A DNA stretch of 29,946 nucleotides from Sulfurimonas sp. (GTDB lineage: Bacteria; Campylobacterota; Campylobacteria; Campylobacterales; Sulfurimonadaceae): contig JAKISR010000024.1 in NCBI GenBank assembly GCA_021648465.1, forward strand, positions 1-29,946. Reading direction: 5' to 3'. The notes beneath the pieces are model-generated. The model did no database searches and was not told the DNA's origin. It saw only the letters and a list, made by a program, of their open reading frames with translations. Position numbers and translations under genes: made by a program. Within the stretch, counting starts at the first letter, position 1, and every line of letters begins with the position of its first letter. Below, one piece after another: positions 1 through 8,516 of this stretch.

Positions 1-124
1 TATCAAGTGCATCTGAAGCATTTGAAACCAACTCACGAAGAAAAATTTCTTTATTTGAATAAAGTGAGTGAATCATTAAGTTTAATATTTGATTTGCTTC
101 TGTTTGAAATTGATGTTTTGCCAT
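1..124 (-). CDS. htpG: HtpG (Hsp90 chaperone), N-terminal fragment cut by window edge
   Basis: The reverse strand from position 124 encodes 41 codons beginning MAKHQFQTEANQ and continuing through LMIHSLYSNKEIFLRELVSN, the near-invariant N terminus of bacterial Hsp90. In this family the segment includes helix 1 of the N-terminal ATPase domain and the start of the ATP-binding helix carrying the catalytic Glu of the LREL motif. An AGGATA ribosome binding site lies about 8 bases upstream of the ATG. The rest of the gene is beyond the left edge, so integrity cannot be judged. The plus-strand ORF over the same bases is a shadow. Identification is very secure from sequence; cytosolic chaperone function is family knowledge. 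Confidence 0.93.
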   Translation of the reverse strand, partial: MAKHQFQTEANQILNLMIHSLYSNKEIFLRELVSNASDALD

Positions 125-269
125 TTTATATATCCTATTGTGTAATAAATTTTTATAAGTTTAGCAAAAAAAGGTTAATAATGGAATAGCTATCAAGTTG
201 TATGAGTCTATATGACTAAGTATAGTTTAGTCAATATCTTGTTTAAGATGTTTTTGATACAATATTCAA

Positions 270-590
270 ATGCAAAATGATTTTATAAATATGATAGAAC
301 CAACGCCAATATTAAAATGTAAAAAATGTAAAATGATAGCATTTTTAATAAAGATATTTTTGCAATACTCAATTTATATAATAGGCATAATAACTTGGTT
401 TTTATATGATTACTTTATAGCTGGAGCCATTTTCTTATTAAGCTATATCGTAATTGGCATTATACGTGCAAAACTAAGAAACAGTGTTATTCCAACAAAA
501 CAAAGAGAATATCATTATAATGATAAAGATATTGCTGATTGGTACACAGCAAAAGAATTGTGTTATGAAGATGAAAATACATCTAAATAA
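270..590 (+). CDS. Small hypothetical membrane protein with N-terminal CxxC
   Basis: I do not recognise this 106-residue protein. It has a CKKC pair near residues 17-20 followed by two hydrophobic stretches (roughly residues 24-45 and 48-66), then a charged, Tyr-rich cytoplasmic-looking tail (YHYNDKDIADWYTAKELCYED). It may be a two-helix inner-membrane protein; the CxxC could be a metal or redox site or chance. No ribosome binding site precedes the ATG at 270. A possible -10 (TACAAT, 258-263) sits so close that translation may begin at the second in-frame ATG, position 291. It lies 9 bases upstream of the M48 protease gene and is probably co-transcribed with it. Existence as a gene is likely; function unknown. 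Confidence 0.6.
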   Translation: MQNDFINMIEPTPILKCKKCKMIAFLIKIFLQYSIYIIGIITWFLYDYFIAGAIFLLSYIVIGIIRAKLRNSVIPTKQREYHYNDKDIADWYTAKELCYEDENTSK

Positions 591-599
591 GGAGCTAAA

Positions 600-1415
600 A
601 TGAAAATGATAACTTTAATAGTATCCATTATTCTATTTACTGGATGTTTTTATGAAAGTAGTACGGGAGTTGGTTCTGTTGGTGTTGAAAGAAAACAACT
701 TCTTTTAGTCTCATCAGATATTATGAATGAAGGTGCTGTTAGTGCTTATTCAAAAATACTTGAAGAGGCAAAGAAAAAAAATATTTTAAATATAGATAAA
801 AAACAATTATCTCGTCTTAGAGTTATATTATCAAAACTTGTTAAACAAACTTATGTTTTTAGAAAAGATGCTCTAAATTGGAAATGGGAAGTAAATTTAA
901 TCACATCTGATGATATAAATGCTTGGTGTATGCCTGGCGGAAAAATTGTATTTTATACAGGTATTATTGATGAACTAGAATTAACTGAAGATGAAATAGC
1001 AGCTATTATGGGGCATGAGATAGCTCACGCTTTAAGAGAACATGCAAGAGAAAGAAGTTCACAAGGAATGCTAACTCAAGGTGCATTTGGACTAAGTGCA
1101 CAACTCTTAGGTATAGGTTCAACAACAGTAGATCTTGCATCATGGGTAACAAATGTAGCTATTTTACTTCCAAATAACCGTTTTCAAGAAACAGAATCAG
1201 ACCGCATTGGGGTTGAACTATCTGCTAGAGCAGGATATAATCCCGATGCAGCAGTTAGTGTTTGGAAAAAAATGAAAAAATTATCAGATAAAAATCCACC
1301 AGAATTTTTAAGCACTCATCCTTCACATGATAACCGCATAAATGATTTACAAACTTATGCAAAACGTGTTAAGCATTTATATAAAACTAAAAAAGAAAAA
1401 TATGGCACTAATTGA
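600..1415 (+). CDS. M48-family zinc metalloprotease, lipoprotein
   Basis: 271 residues. The N terminus MKMITLIVSIILFTGC is a type II signal peptide with lipobox FTGC (Cys16), so the mature protein should be membrane-anchored in the periplasm. The catalytic zinc motif HEIAH lies in MGHEIAHALREHARE (about residues 138-152). A downstream TESDRIGVELSARAGYNP segment supplies the third zinc ligand Glu typical of peptidase family M48. The closing STHPSHDNRI segment is also characteristic of M48 proteins of the YcaL/LoiP/BepA type. Likely role: periplasmic quality-control protease for envelope proteins (family inference). AAGGAG precedes the start by about 5 bases. Its 3' end overlaps the ABC-F start by 14 bases. 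Confidence 0.88.
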   Translation: MKMITLIVSIILFTGCFYESSTGVGSVGVERKQLLLVSSDIMNEGAVSAYSKILEEAKKKNILNIDKKQLSRLRVILSKLVKQTYVFRKDALNWKWEVNLITSDDINAWCMPGGKIVFYTGIIDELELTEDEIAAIMGHEIAHALREHARERSSQGMLTQGAFGLSAQLLGIGSTTVDLASWVTNVAILLPNNRFQETESDRIGVELSARAGYNPDAAVSVWKKMKKLSDKNPPEFLSTHPSHDNRINDLQTYAKRVKHLYKTKKEKYGTN

Positions 1416-3345
1416 TTTACAAAAAATATCCAAACACTATTCAACACAAAAAATTTTAATAGAGATAAATTTTCATATAGATGAAGGTGAGAGAATCGTT
1501 ATTCTAGGTAAAAATGGTAGTGGTAAATCTACTCTTATAAAGATAATTAATGGCACTCTTGAGTATGATGGCGGTGAAAGAATAATAAAACAAAATCTTG
1601 AAGTTCAAATGCTATCTCAAAAACCAGAATTTAAAGATGGAGACACAGTTAGAGAAGCTGTTGAAGCTGGACTCAAAGATTTAAATAATGCAAAAAATAG
1701 ATATACTGAGTTGTCTTTACTTCTAGCAGAGGATTTTGAAAATAAAAAATATATAGATGAACATGAAAAATTATCTCGTTATATAGAACACCATAATGCT
1801 TGGAATTTAGATGATAAAATTGAGAGAATCATTCAACATTTTGATTTAAAACAGTATGAAGATAAACCAATTACTTTATTGAGTGGAGGGGAACAACGTC
1901 GTGTTGCTCTTGCCTCACTTTTGCTTCAAAAACCTGATATTTTACTACTTGATGAGCCTACAAATCACCTTGACGTATATATGGTTGAATTTTTAGAAGA
2001 ACTTATTTTAAAAGAAAAATTTACATTAGTTTTTATCTCTCATGATAGGTATTTTATAGATAAAATTGCTACTAAATCTATCGAAGTAGAAGATGGCTCC
2101 TTAAGAGAATATAGTGGTGGTTATTCTAATTACCTAACTCAAAAAGCCCAATATATTAGAACTTTGCAAAAACAACACGATAATCTTTTAGGTGTTTTAA
2201 AAAGAGAAAATGAATGGTTTGCAAGAGGGGTAAGAGCTAGACTTAAAAGAAATGAAGGTAGAAAAGAGCGTCTTATGACTATTCGTGAGAATGCTAAAAA
2301 CAACCCTGCAAAAATAAAAAAAATGTCAATTGAACTTCAAAGAGAAGCTAAACATTTTAATCGTGATAAAAGTATAAATAAACAAAAAATGCTCTTTGAA
2401 GTGGAAAATCTAGGTTTAACACTTGGCAATAAAGAGTTACTTAAAGACTTTACAACAAGAATACTTCAAAAAGATGTTATCGCCATCGTTGGACCAAATG
2501 GAAGCGGTAAATCAACACTGCTTAAGGCTTTATTGGGACGAATGGAACCTACTGTTGGCAAAATAAAACAGGGTGATTTTAAGATAGGGTATTTTGATCA
2601 ACATCGTGAGCTTCTTGATGATGATAAAAATCTAATAGAAACATTTTGTCCACATGGTGGAGATCGAGTGAGTGTTAGAGGTAAAGATTTACATATATAC
2701 GGATATCTCAAAAATTTTCTTTTTTCTAGAGAATTTTTGGAAAAAAAGATAGGTATGCTTAGTGGCGGAGAAAAAAACAGAATTGCTCTTGCTCTACTAT
2801 TTACACTTGATGTTGATATATTGATTCTTGATGAACCTACAAATGATTTAGATATTCCAACTATTAATATATTAGAAGAACAACTTACAAACTTTGCTGG
2901 AGCTGTTATAATAGTATCACATGATAGATACTTTGTAGATAAAATTGCAAAAAAACTCTTTATCTTTAAAAAAGATAAACATATAGAGGAGTCTCATCAA
3001 CAATATTCCGAATACTTAGACTTTGAGCATGAATTAAAAGAGTTAGATGAGATGCAAAAACAAAGTTTAGAAAAATCAAAAATAGTAGAAATTAAAGAAA
3101 AATCAAAAATTCTTAAGTTAACTTTTAAAGAAAAAATAGCTCTAGAGAAACTACCTTTAGAAATAGAAGAACTTGAAATTAAAATAGAAGAAAAAAATAG
3201 ATCTCTTGGAAATCCAAAGTGTTATGAGAAAATTGAAATAACTACTTTAGCAAAAGAGCTTGGAGAATTAGAACTAGTATATGAACAAAAAATTGAAGAG
3301 CTTCTTACTATACAAGAAAAAGAGGAAGAGATAAATTTAATTTAA
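1402..3345 (+). CDS. ABC-F family ATPase (Uup/EttA-like)
   Basis: 648 residues from the ATG at 1402 (MALIDLQKISKHY). The frame is open 20 codons further upstream, but that part merely reads the protease gene out of frame. There are two ABC domains in tandem and no membrane segments. Walker A GKNGSGKST is near residues 36-44 and again as GPNGSGKST near 364-372. Signature motifs LSGGEQRR (about 160) and LSGGEKNR (about 453) and Walker B/H-loop strings LLLDEPTNHLD and LILDEPTNDLD are all intact. A charged linker lies between the domains and a Lys/Glu-rich coiled coil occupies roughly 555-648, as in the Uup branch. ABC-F proteins act on ribosomes or on DNA intermediates (Uup) rather than in transport; which one applies here is not decidable. 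Confidence 0.92.
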   Translation: MALIDLQKISKHYSTQKILIEINFHIDEGERIVILGKNGSGKSTLIKIINGTLEYDGGERIIKQNLEVQMLSQKPEFKDGDTVREAVEAGLKDLNNAKNRYTELSLLLAEDFENKKYIDEHEKLSRYIEHHNAWNLDDKIERIIQHFDLKQYEDKPITLLSGGEQRRVALASLLLQKPDILLLDEPTNHLDVYMVEFLEELILKEKFTLVFISHDRYFIDKIATKSIEVEDGSLREYSGGYSNYLTQKAQYIRTLQKQHDNLLGVLKRENEWFARGVRARLKRNEGRKERLMTIRENAKNNPAKIKKMSIELQREAKHFNRDKSINKQKMLFEVENLGLTLGNKELLKDFTTRILQKDVIAIVGPNGSGKSTLLKALLGRMEPTVGKIKQGDFKIGYFDQHRELLDDDKNLIETFCPHGGDRVSVRGKDLHIYGYLKNFLFSREFLEKKIGMLSGGEKNRIALALLFTLDVDILILDEPTNDLDIPTINILEEQLTNFAGAVIIVSHDRYFVDKIAKKLFIFKKDKHIEESHQQYSEYLDFEHELKELDEMQKQSLEKSKIVEIKEKSKILKLTFKEKIALEKLPLEIEELEIKIEEKNRSLGNPKCYEKIEITTLAKELGELELVYEQKIEELLTIQEKEEEINLI

Positions 3346-3375
3346 ATAGATTTTTAATTTAAAGTATACTCTTCT

Positions 3376-4725
3376 TTAGATTCTAGCTTCTTTAAGTGTA
3401 TCAGCTATTAGAAATGCTAATTCTAATGACTGGTCAGCATTAAGACGAGGATCACAATGAGTATGATAACGAGAAGATAAATCTTCTTCTGTTACAACAA
3501 ATGATCCGCCTATACACTCAGTAACATTTTTACCTGTCATCTCTAAATGCACTCCACCACCAATTGTTCCTTCAGCTTGATGAACTTGGAAAAATTGTTT
3601 CATCTCTCTTAAGATAGAATCAACTGGACGAGTTTTATAATTATTTGATGATTTAATAGTATTGCCATGCATTGGATCACAACTCCAAACTACATTCATG
3701 CCTTCTCTTTCTACTGCACGAATAAGTTTAGGCATACCATCACCAACTTTATCAGCACCCATTCTTACAATAACATTAAGACGACCAGCTTCATTATTAT
3801 GATTTAAAATTTTACAAAGCTTTATTAAATCATCTGGATTCATTGTTGGACCAGCTTTAACACCAATAGGGTTATTTACACCTTTTAAATACTCAACATG
3901 TGCGCCATCAAGTTGACGAGTCCTATCACCAATCCATAACATATGAGCTGATGTATCATACCACTTGCCAGTTAAAGAATCTTTTCTAGTAAATGCTTCT
4001 TCATAAGGAAGCAGTAATGCTTCATGAGATGTATAAAAATCTGTTTCTCTAAGATTTCTATATGTTTTAGATGTAATTCCGCAAGCTTTCATAAATTGTA
4101 AAGAGTTTTCAATCTCTTGTGCCAATTTCTCATACTTAGCAGAGACTTCACTTTTATGTGCAAAATCTAAATTCCATTGATGAACTTGATGTAAATCTGC
4201 CATACCACCAGATGCAAATGCACGAAGTAAATTTTGAGTAGCTGATGCTTGATTATAAGCTTGGATCATGCGTTGTGGATTTGGTGTACGAGCTTCTTTT
4301 GTAAACTCTACACCATTGATTATATCTCCACGATAAGAATCAAGTGTCACTCCATCAAAAGTTTCAGTATTGCTTGAACGGGGTTTTGCAAATTGACCAC
4401 CCAAGCGACCAACTTTTACAACAGGTACGCCACCTGCATAAGTCATAACTACAGCCATTTGCATTAAAACTTTAAATGTATCTCTTATATTATCAGCATG
4501 AAATTCACTAAAACTCTCAGCACAATCTCCCCCTTGAAGCAAAAAAGCTTCACCTTTTGACACATCTGCTAATTGTTCTTTAAGTCTTCTAGCTTCACCT
4601 GCAAAAACAAGTGGTGGGTAATTATTTAACTCTGATAATACTTTATTTAATTCCTCTTTATTTTGGTAAGTTGGCTGTTGTAAGATTGGTTTCTCTCTCC
4701 AACTTGATGGACTCCAGATACTCAT
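3376..4725 (-). CDS. 3-deoxy-7-phosphoheptulonate (DAHP) synthase, class II
   Basis: 449 residues. It condenses phosphoenolpyruvate and erythrose-4-phosphate in the first step of the shikimate pathway. The plant/actinobacterial-type class II hallmarks are all present: LLQGGDCAESF (residues 62-72, metal-ligand Cys68), GGQFAKPRS (109-117, PEP-binding Arg), WSCDPMHGNT (347-356, metal-ligand His), HLEMTGKNVTEC and CDPRLN near the C terminus (metal-ligand Glu and Asp). The length matches the family core. An AAAGG site lies 8-9 bases upstream of the ATG. It converges with the ABC-F gene with only 30 bases between the stops. aroE and trpE, later steps of the same pathway, are elsewhere in this window but not in the same operon. 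Campylobacterota typically use this class. Confidence 0.95.
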   Translation of the reverse strand: MSIWSPSSWREKPILQQPTYQNKEELNKVLSELNNYPPLVFAGEARRLKEQLADVSKGEAFLLQGGDCAESFSEFHADNIRDTFKVLMQMAVVMTYAGGVPVVKVGRLGGQFAKPRSSNTETFDGVTLDSYRGDIINGVEFTKEARTPNPQRMIQAYNQASATQNLLRAFASGGMADLHQVHQWNLDFAHKSEVSAKYEKLAQEIENSLQFMKACGITSKTYRNLRETDFYTSHEALLLPYEEAFTRKDSLTGKWYDTSAHMLWIGDRTRQLDGAHVEYLKGVNNPIGVKAGPTMNPDDLIKLCKILNHNNEAGRLNVIVRMGADKVGDGMPKLIRAVEREGMNVVWSCDPMHGNTIKSSNNYKTRPVDSILREMKQFFQVHQAEGTIGGGVHLEMTGKNVTECIGGSFVVTEEDLSSRYHTHCDPRLNADQSLELAFLIADTLKEARI

Positions 4726-4836
4726 TTATAAAACCTTTATTTAAATCTAGCATTTATTTTTTTGTTATTTTACTAAAATATACCTAAAATAGCTCTGATT
4801 GATATTTGATAAAAGCTATTTTTATGCTTATCATAG

Positions 4837-4842
4837 TATAAT
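4837..4842 (+). promoter_or_regulatory. Putative -10 element (TATAAT) for the GGDEF gene
   Basis: A perfect TATAAT lies 28 bases upstream of the GGDEF-protein ATG in the intergenic region divergent from DAHP synthase. No convincing -35 is spaced correctly, which is common for Campylobacterota sigma-70 promoters, where an AT-rich upstream region replaces it. Confidence 0.45.
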
Positions 4843-4869
4843 AACGAAATATTTTAACGTAGGTATATA

Positions 4870-5784
4870 ATGCAAAAAAATGATTTAAAAAATCTTATTA
4901 AAGATATATGTGAAAGCTTACTTGAACGCATTGATTCTAATGAAAGTTCAACAAAAGAACAAATAATTAATTATCTAAGAGACTCTGTAGACACAATTTC
5001 AAATATTAATGATGAGGACATAAGTTCTATTGAACATGCTAAAGCATCTTTTAACAATAAATATAAAGATATATTAAATCAAAGTTTATCATCTTATGAG
5101 TTTTCAAATAATAAATTTAGAGAATTGACTCAACTTCAAGAACAAACAATTGGCGAATATTCTAATAACTGCATTGATATACCTACTTTAACTAGTAAAT
5201 TTGATGAAATTCAGTCCCATATGACAAAGGAAGTTGAAAAAGCAAATAAAATTATTTTAAATCTTACAGCCAAAGTTAAAATACTTGAAGAAGTTTCAAA
5301 TTTAGATGCTCTAACTAAAGTATTTAACAGAAGAGCCCTAAATACATACCTTAGTGATGTTTGTTCGAATAAAGACATCAATTATAACATTCATGCATTA
5401 ATGCTAGATATTGATGATTTTAAAATAATTAATGATAAATATGGACATATAACTGGAGATAAAATTTTAATATTTATCTCAAATATCCTTAGAAAAACAC
5501 TAAGAGATGGTGATAAAATTTTTAGATATGGTGGTGAAGAGTTTACAATTATTTTAAATCGTAACAATGATGAAGAGTGTAGCCTTATAGCAAATAGAAT
5601 ATTAAAATTAATTAGTTCAAATAACTTAATATATATGGGACAAAAAATATCTGTAACAGCAAGTATAGGTTATACAAAATTAATTAAAAATGATATTCCT
5701 GATACCCTTTTAGCAAGAGCAGATAAAGCACTTTATCTTTCAAAACATAATGGCAAAAATAAAGTTTCTGGAGTAATGGAATAA
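4870..5784 (+). CDS. GGDEF-domain diguanylate cyclase with N-terminal helical region
   Basis: 304 residues. The C-terminal half (about 140-304) is a complete GGDEF domain: LDALTKVFNRRAL at its start, the metal-binding LDIDDFKIINDKYGH segment, and an intact active site YGGEEF. An RxxD inhibitory I-site (RDGD) lies five residues before GGEEF, so product feedback by c-di-GMP is expected. The N-terminal half is soluble, Asn/Glu/Lys-rich and apparently coiled-coil, with no recognisable sensor or membrane segment, so the input signal is unknown. The predicted reaction is 2 GTP to c-di-GMP in the cytosol. AGG lies about 8 bases before the ATG. The cvpA-like gene starts 1 base after the stop, so they form one transcription unit. 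Confidence 0.92.
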   Translation: MQKNDLKNLIKDICESLLERIDSNESSTKEQIINYLRDSVDTISNINDEDISSIEHAKASFNNKYKDILNQSLSSYEFSNNKFRELTQLQEQTIGEYSNNCIDIPTLTSKFDEIQSHMTKEVEKANKIILNLTAKVKILEEVSNLDALTKVFNRRALNTYLSDVCSNKDINYNIHALMLDIDDFKIINDKYGHITGDKILIFISNILRKTLRDGDKIFRYGGEEFTIILNRNNDEECSLIANRILKLISSNNLIYMGQKISVTASIGYTKLIKNDIPDTLLARADKALYLSKHNGKNKVSGVME

Positions 5785-5785
5785 G

Positions 5786-6436
5786 ATGGAATTAAACTAT
5801 TTTGACATTATAGTTTCTGTTATTGTTCTTTTTTTAGGATTAAAAGGGATTATAAATGGTTTCTTTAAAGAACTTTTTGGTCTTATTGGTATAGTAGGTG
5901 GTATTTTTCTTGCCTCAAGGATTGGTGACACCGTTGGACAAAAGTTAAGTGATTTAATTTTTAAATTTGAAAACAGTGCTGCTATTGGTTTTACCGGTTT
6001 CTTAGTTACTCTGTTAGTTTTTTGGTTATTTATGATTCTAGTAGGCTTTGTATTTAAAAAATTAAGTTCTGTAAGTGGCTTGGGTGTTTTAGATAAGATT
6101 TTAGGTTTTATTTTTAGTGCAGGAAAGTTTTTCTTAATTGCTGCTGTAATTTCATATGCCACTTATAATATTAAAGCTATGAGAGGAAGTATTGATTCTG
6201 TTTCAAAAAATAGTTTTATTTTTCCTATTTTAGTTGAAACTGGTGGATTTATTATGAAACTAGATCACGACAAGATAACCAATGATATAAATAAAACTAT
6301 TGATAAAAGCACTGAACTAGTTCAAGATAAAATTATAAAAAATATTAGTGATTCCACTATAAACATAGTGGAAGAAACAAAAAATATAATTATAAAAAAA
6401 ATAGATCAAAATTTATCTAAAGAGGATAAAAACTAA
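5786..6436 (+). CDS. CvpA family membrane protein
   Basis: 216 residues. The N-terminal part contains about four hydrophobic helices (roughly residues 5-24, 29-46, 64-90, 105-126). It carries the family's opening pattern (YFDIIVSVIVLFLGLKGIINGFFKELFGLIG), in which an amphipathic helix follows the first membrane segment. The C-terminal ~70 residues are soluble, Lys/Ile/Asn-rich and helical. CvpA was named for colicin V production and contributes to envelope stress resistance in several bacteria; the mechanism is unresolved. It sits 1 base after the GGDEF gene and 3 bases before fur. From memory, a CvpA gene also stands just upstream of lysS in H. pylori, supporting orthology by position. Confidence 0.85.
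   Translation: MELNYFDIIVSVIVLFLGLKGIINGFFKELFGLIGIVGGIFLASRIGDTVGQKLSDLIFKFENSAAIGFTGFLVTLLVFWLFMILVGFVFKKLSSVSGLGVLDKILGFIFSAGKFFLIAAVISYATYNIKAMRGSIDSVSKNSFIFPILVETGGFIMKLDHDKITNDINKTIDKSTELVQDKIIKNISDSTINIVEETKNIIIKKIDQNLSKEDKN
6352..6373. repeat. Perfect 9-bp inverted repeat inside the 3' end of cvpA
   Basis: TTCCACTAT, a 4-base loop AAAC, then ATAGTGGAA. On the mRNA this is a compact hairpin about 65 bases before the fur start codon. There is no U-tract, so it is not a standard terminator. It may be chance coding structure or an mRNA element affecting translation or stability of the downstream fur message. Confidence 0.45.
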
Positions 6437-6439
6437 AAT

Positions 6440-6913
6440 ATGGCAAATATTACTACAAATTTTAATGATAGAACTATTGAATATGAACAGTTATTAAACG
6501 ATTTTAAAATTCTTCTTAAAAAAAATGCTCTTAAATTTACTATCCAAAGAGAAATTATTTTAGAAACTCTTTATACTTCAGATGAACACTTAACTCCTGA
6601 GTCATTACACAATCTTATTCAACAAAAATTTCCAAAATTAAAGATAGGAATTGCTACTGTATATAGGACCTTATCTCTTTTAGAAGAATCTAATATTGTT
6701 ACATCACTTTCATTTGGTGCTCAAGGTAAAAAATATGAGCTTGGTGCTAAAAACCACCATGATCACCTTATCTGCACAGAGTGTGGAAGTATTACAGAGT
6801 TTGTTGATGAGGAGATTGAAAAAAGACAAGATAAAATAGCTAATAAACTTGGTTTTAATATGCAAGATCATTCAATGCAAATTTATGGAATTTGTAAAGA
6901 CTGTCAAAATTAA
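6440..6913 (+). CDS. fur: Ferric uptake regulator (Fur family)
   Basis: 157 residues. The N-terminal winged helix (about 20-90) contains FTIQREIILETLY and IGIATVYRTLSLLEE, the recognition-helix signature of Fur proteins. The C-terminal dimerisation/metal domain has the NHHDHLICTECG motif (metal-binding His, structural zinc CxxC) and ends with a second CxxC (CKDCQN). The N terminus is about 20 residues longer than short PerR proteins and the sequence aligns better with my memory of H. pylori Fur than Campylobacter PerR. Expected role: Fe(II)-dependent repressor of iron uptake genes. It is translationally packed after cvpA with a 3-base gap. An AT-rich inverted repeat follows the stop. PerR-like function is the main alternative. 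Confidence 0.88.
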   Translation: MANITTNFNDRTIEYEQLLNDFKILLKKNALKFTIQREIILETLYTSDEHLTPESLHNLIQQKFPKLKIGIATVYRTLSLLEESNIVTSLSFGAQGKKYELGAKNHHDHLICTECGSITEFVDEEIEKRQDKIANKLGFNMQDHSMQIYGICKDCQN

Positions 6914-6938
6914 AATTTCTATAAAATAACTTAAACAT

Positions 6939-6965
6939 TATAAAATGAATTTTTCTCATTTTATA
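6939..6965. repeat. 10-bp inverted repeat between fur and lysS
   Basis: TATAAAATGA, a 7-base T-rich spacer, then TCATTTTATA: a perfect 10-bp AT-rich inverted repeat 25 bases after the fur stop. Its right arm overlaps a candidate -10 (TATACT, 6964-6969) for lysS. It could be a weak terminator of the fur operon, an operator (an AT-rich dyad next to fur invites a Fur-type site, though it does not match the classic box), or both. Confidence 0.45.
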
Positions 6966-6994
6966 TACTACTATATATGCAAAAGGAAAAACTA

Positions 6995-8509
6995 TTGATT
7001 TTTGAAAATAAATTTGTTCAACAAAGAATTGAAAAAGCACAGCTTTTAAAAGATGCTGGTTTTAACCCATACTCAAATGAATGTAAAAGAAATACAACTA
7101 TTGATAAATTTTTAAATGTAAATTCAGACATTAAAAATAGAGAAAATCAAAGAGATGAAAATAGGCACTATATTGTAAGTGGTCGTATTAAACTTCTAAG
7201 AATTATGGGTAAAGCTAGTTTTGCAAAAATTGAAGATGAGAGTGGAATGCTTCAAATTTATGTAGCTAGAGACAACTTGCCAGAGGGTTTTTATAACAAT
7301 ACTTTTAAAAAATTAATAGAAGTTGGAGATATTATAGAAGTAAGCGGATACCCATTTGTAACTGGTAAAGGTGAGTTATCACTTCATGCAAATGAGCTTA
7401 AACTTTTAACAAAAGCCATCGCGCCACTACCTGAAAAATTTCACGGAGTAACTGACAAAGAGATTAGATATAGAAAAAGATACTTAGACCTAATTATGAA
7501 CTCTGAAGTTCGTAAAACATTTCAAACTCGTTCTAAAGTTATCTCGCTAACAAGACACTTTTTTGAAGATAAAGGTTTTTTAGAAGTTGAAACTCCTATG
7601 ATGCACCCAATTCCTGGTGGAGCAAATGCAAAACCTTTTGTAACTCATCATAATGCTCTTGGAATTGACAGATTTTTAAGAATAGCACCTGAGCTTTACT
7701 TAAAAAGACTAATAGTAGGTGGATTTGAGGCGGTATTTGAGATAAATCGTAACTTTAGAAATGAAGGGATGGATGCTACTCATAATCCTGAATTCACATC
7801 TATAGAGTTTTATTGGGCATACAAAACTTACAAAGATTTAATAGAGATTACAAAAGAGTATTTTCAGTATCTTTTTGAACACCTTAACCTTCCAACTCGC
7901 TTACCTTATGGAGATATGGAAATCAACTTTGAAAATTTTACAGAGATTGCACTTATTGAGTCACTAACATCCATTGGTGGAGTTGCTGCTGAAATTACAA
8001 ATGATAAAGAAAAAATTGTAGAGTTTTTAAAATCTAAAAACATATCTGTAAAACCAAATTTAAATCTTGGGCAACTTCAAGGTGAACTTTTTGATGAATT
8101 TGTTGAAGAAAAACTTATAGACCCTACTTTTATAACAGAGTATCCAGTGGAGATATCTCCACTTGCAAGAAGAAGTGATGAAAATCCAGCTATTACTGAA
8201 AGGTTTGAGCTTTTCATAGCTGGTCGTGAAATTGCAAATGCATTTAGTGAGCTAAATGACCCAGTTGATCAATATGAAAGATTTAAAGGTCAATGTGAAG
8301 CTAAAGATGCAGGTGATGATGAAGCACACGAGATGGATGAGGACTTTATAGATTCTCTTTCATATGGAATGGCTCCAACAGCTGGTCAAGGTATTGGAAT
8401 AGACAGACTTGTTATGCTTTTAACAAATGAGCATAGTATTAGAGATGTTTTACTGTTTCCAGCGATGAAACCGATACATAACGAAGAAAAATCACAAGAA
8501 GAAGAGTAG
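6995..8509 (+). CDS. lysS: Lysyl-tRNA synthetase, class II
   Basis: 504 residues when read from TTG at 6995. This start gives MIFENKFVQQRIEKA, is preceded by AAAGGA at 7-base spacing, and fits relatives as I remember them. The upstream in-frame ATG at 6977 has no ribosome binding site and lies almost at the expected transcription start. The N-terminal OB-fold anticodon-binding domain covers about 40-160 (VSGRIKLLRIMGKASFAKIEDESG). The class II catalytic core follows with motif 2 (FEINRNFRNEGMDATHNPEF) and motif 3 (GQGIGIDRLVMLLT). It charges tRNA-Lys with lysine. Its position directly upstream of a glyA block is conserved in Campylobacterota. The C-terminal tail is short and acidic. Confidence 0.95.
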   Translation: MIFENKFVQQRIEKAQLLKDAGFNPYSNECKRNTTIDKFLNVNSDIKNRENQRDENRHYIVSGRIKLLRIMGKASFAKIEDESGMLQIYVARDNLPEGFYNNTFKKLIEVGDIIEVSGYPFVTGKGELSLHANELKLLTKAIAPLPEKFHGVTDKEIRYRKRYLDLIMNSEVRKTFQTRSKVISLTRHFFEDKGFLEVETPMMHPIPGGANAKPFVTHHNALGIDRFLRIAPELYLKRLIVGGFEAVFEINRNFRNEGMDATHNPEFTSIEFYWAYKTYKDLIEITKEYFQYLFEHLNLPTRLPYGDMEINFENFTEIALIESLTSIGGVAAEITNDKEKIVEFLKSKNISVKPNLNLGQLQGELFDEFVEEKLIDPTFITEYPVEISPLARRSDENPAITERFELFIAGREIANAFSELNDPVDQYERFKGQCEAKDAGDDEAHEMDEDFIDSLSYGMAPTAGQGIGIDRLVMLLTNEHSIRDVLLFPAMKPIHNEEKSQEEE

Positions 8510-8516
8510 ATAAAAA

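Noticed and set aside
7..189. Plus-strand 60-residue ORF at the left edge
   Set aside because: It is the complement of the htpG 5' end, whose protein is unmistakable on the minus strand.
1342..1401. Upstream ATG extension of the ABC-F gene
   Set aside because: The 20 extra residues are the protease gene read out of frame, with no ribosome binding site; MALIDLQKIS at 1402 is the family-like start.
270..1415. Toxin-antitoxin pair made of the small 270-590 gene and its neighbour
   Set aside because: The neighbour is an M48 lipoprotein protease and the small protein looks like a membrane protein; nothing resembles a known TA family.
5797..6162. Minus-strand ORF of 121 residues inside cvpA
   Set aside because: Composition is that of an antisense shadow (many Pro, Lys and Thr, no domain); cvpA is clearly the coding frame.
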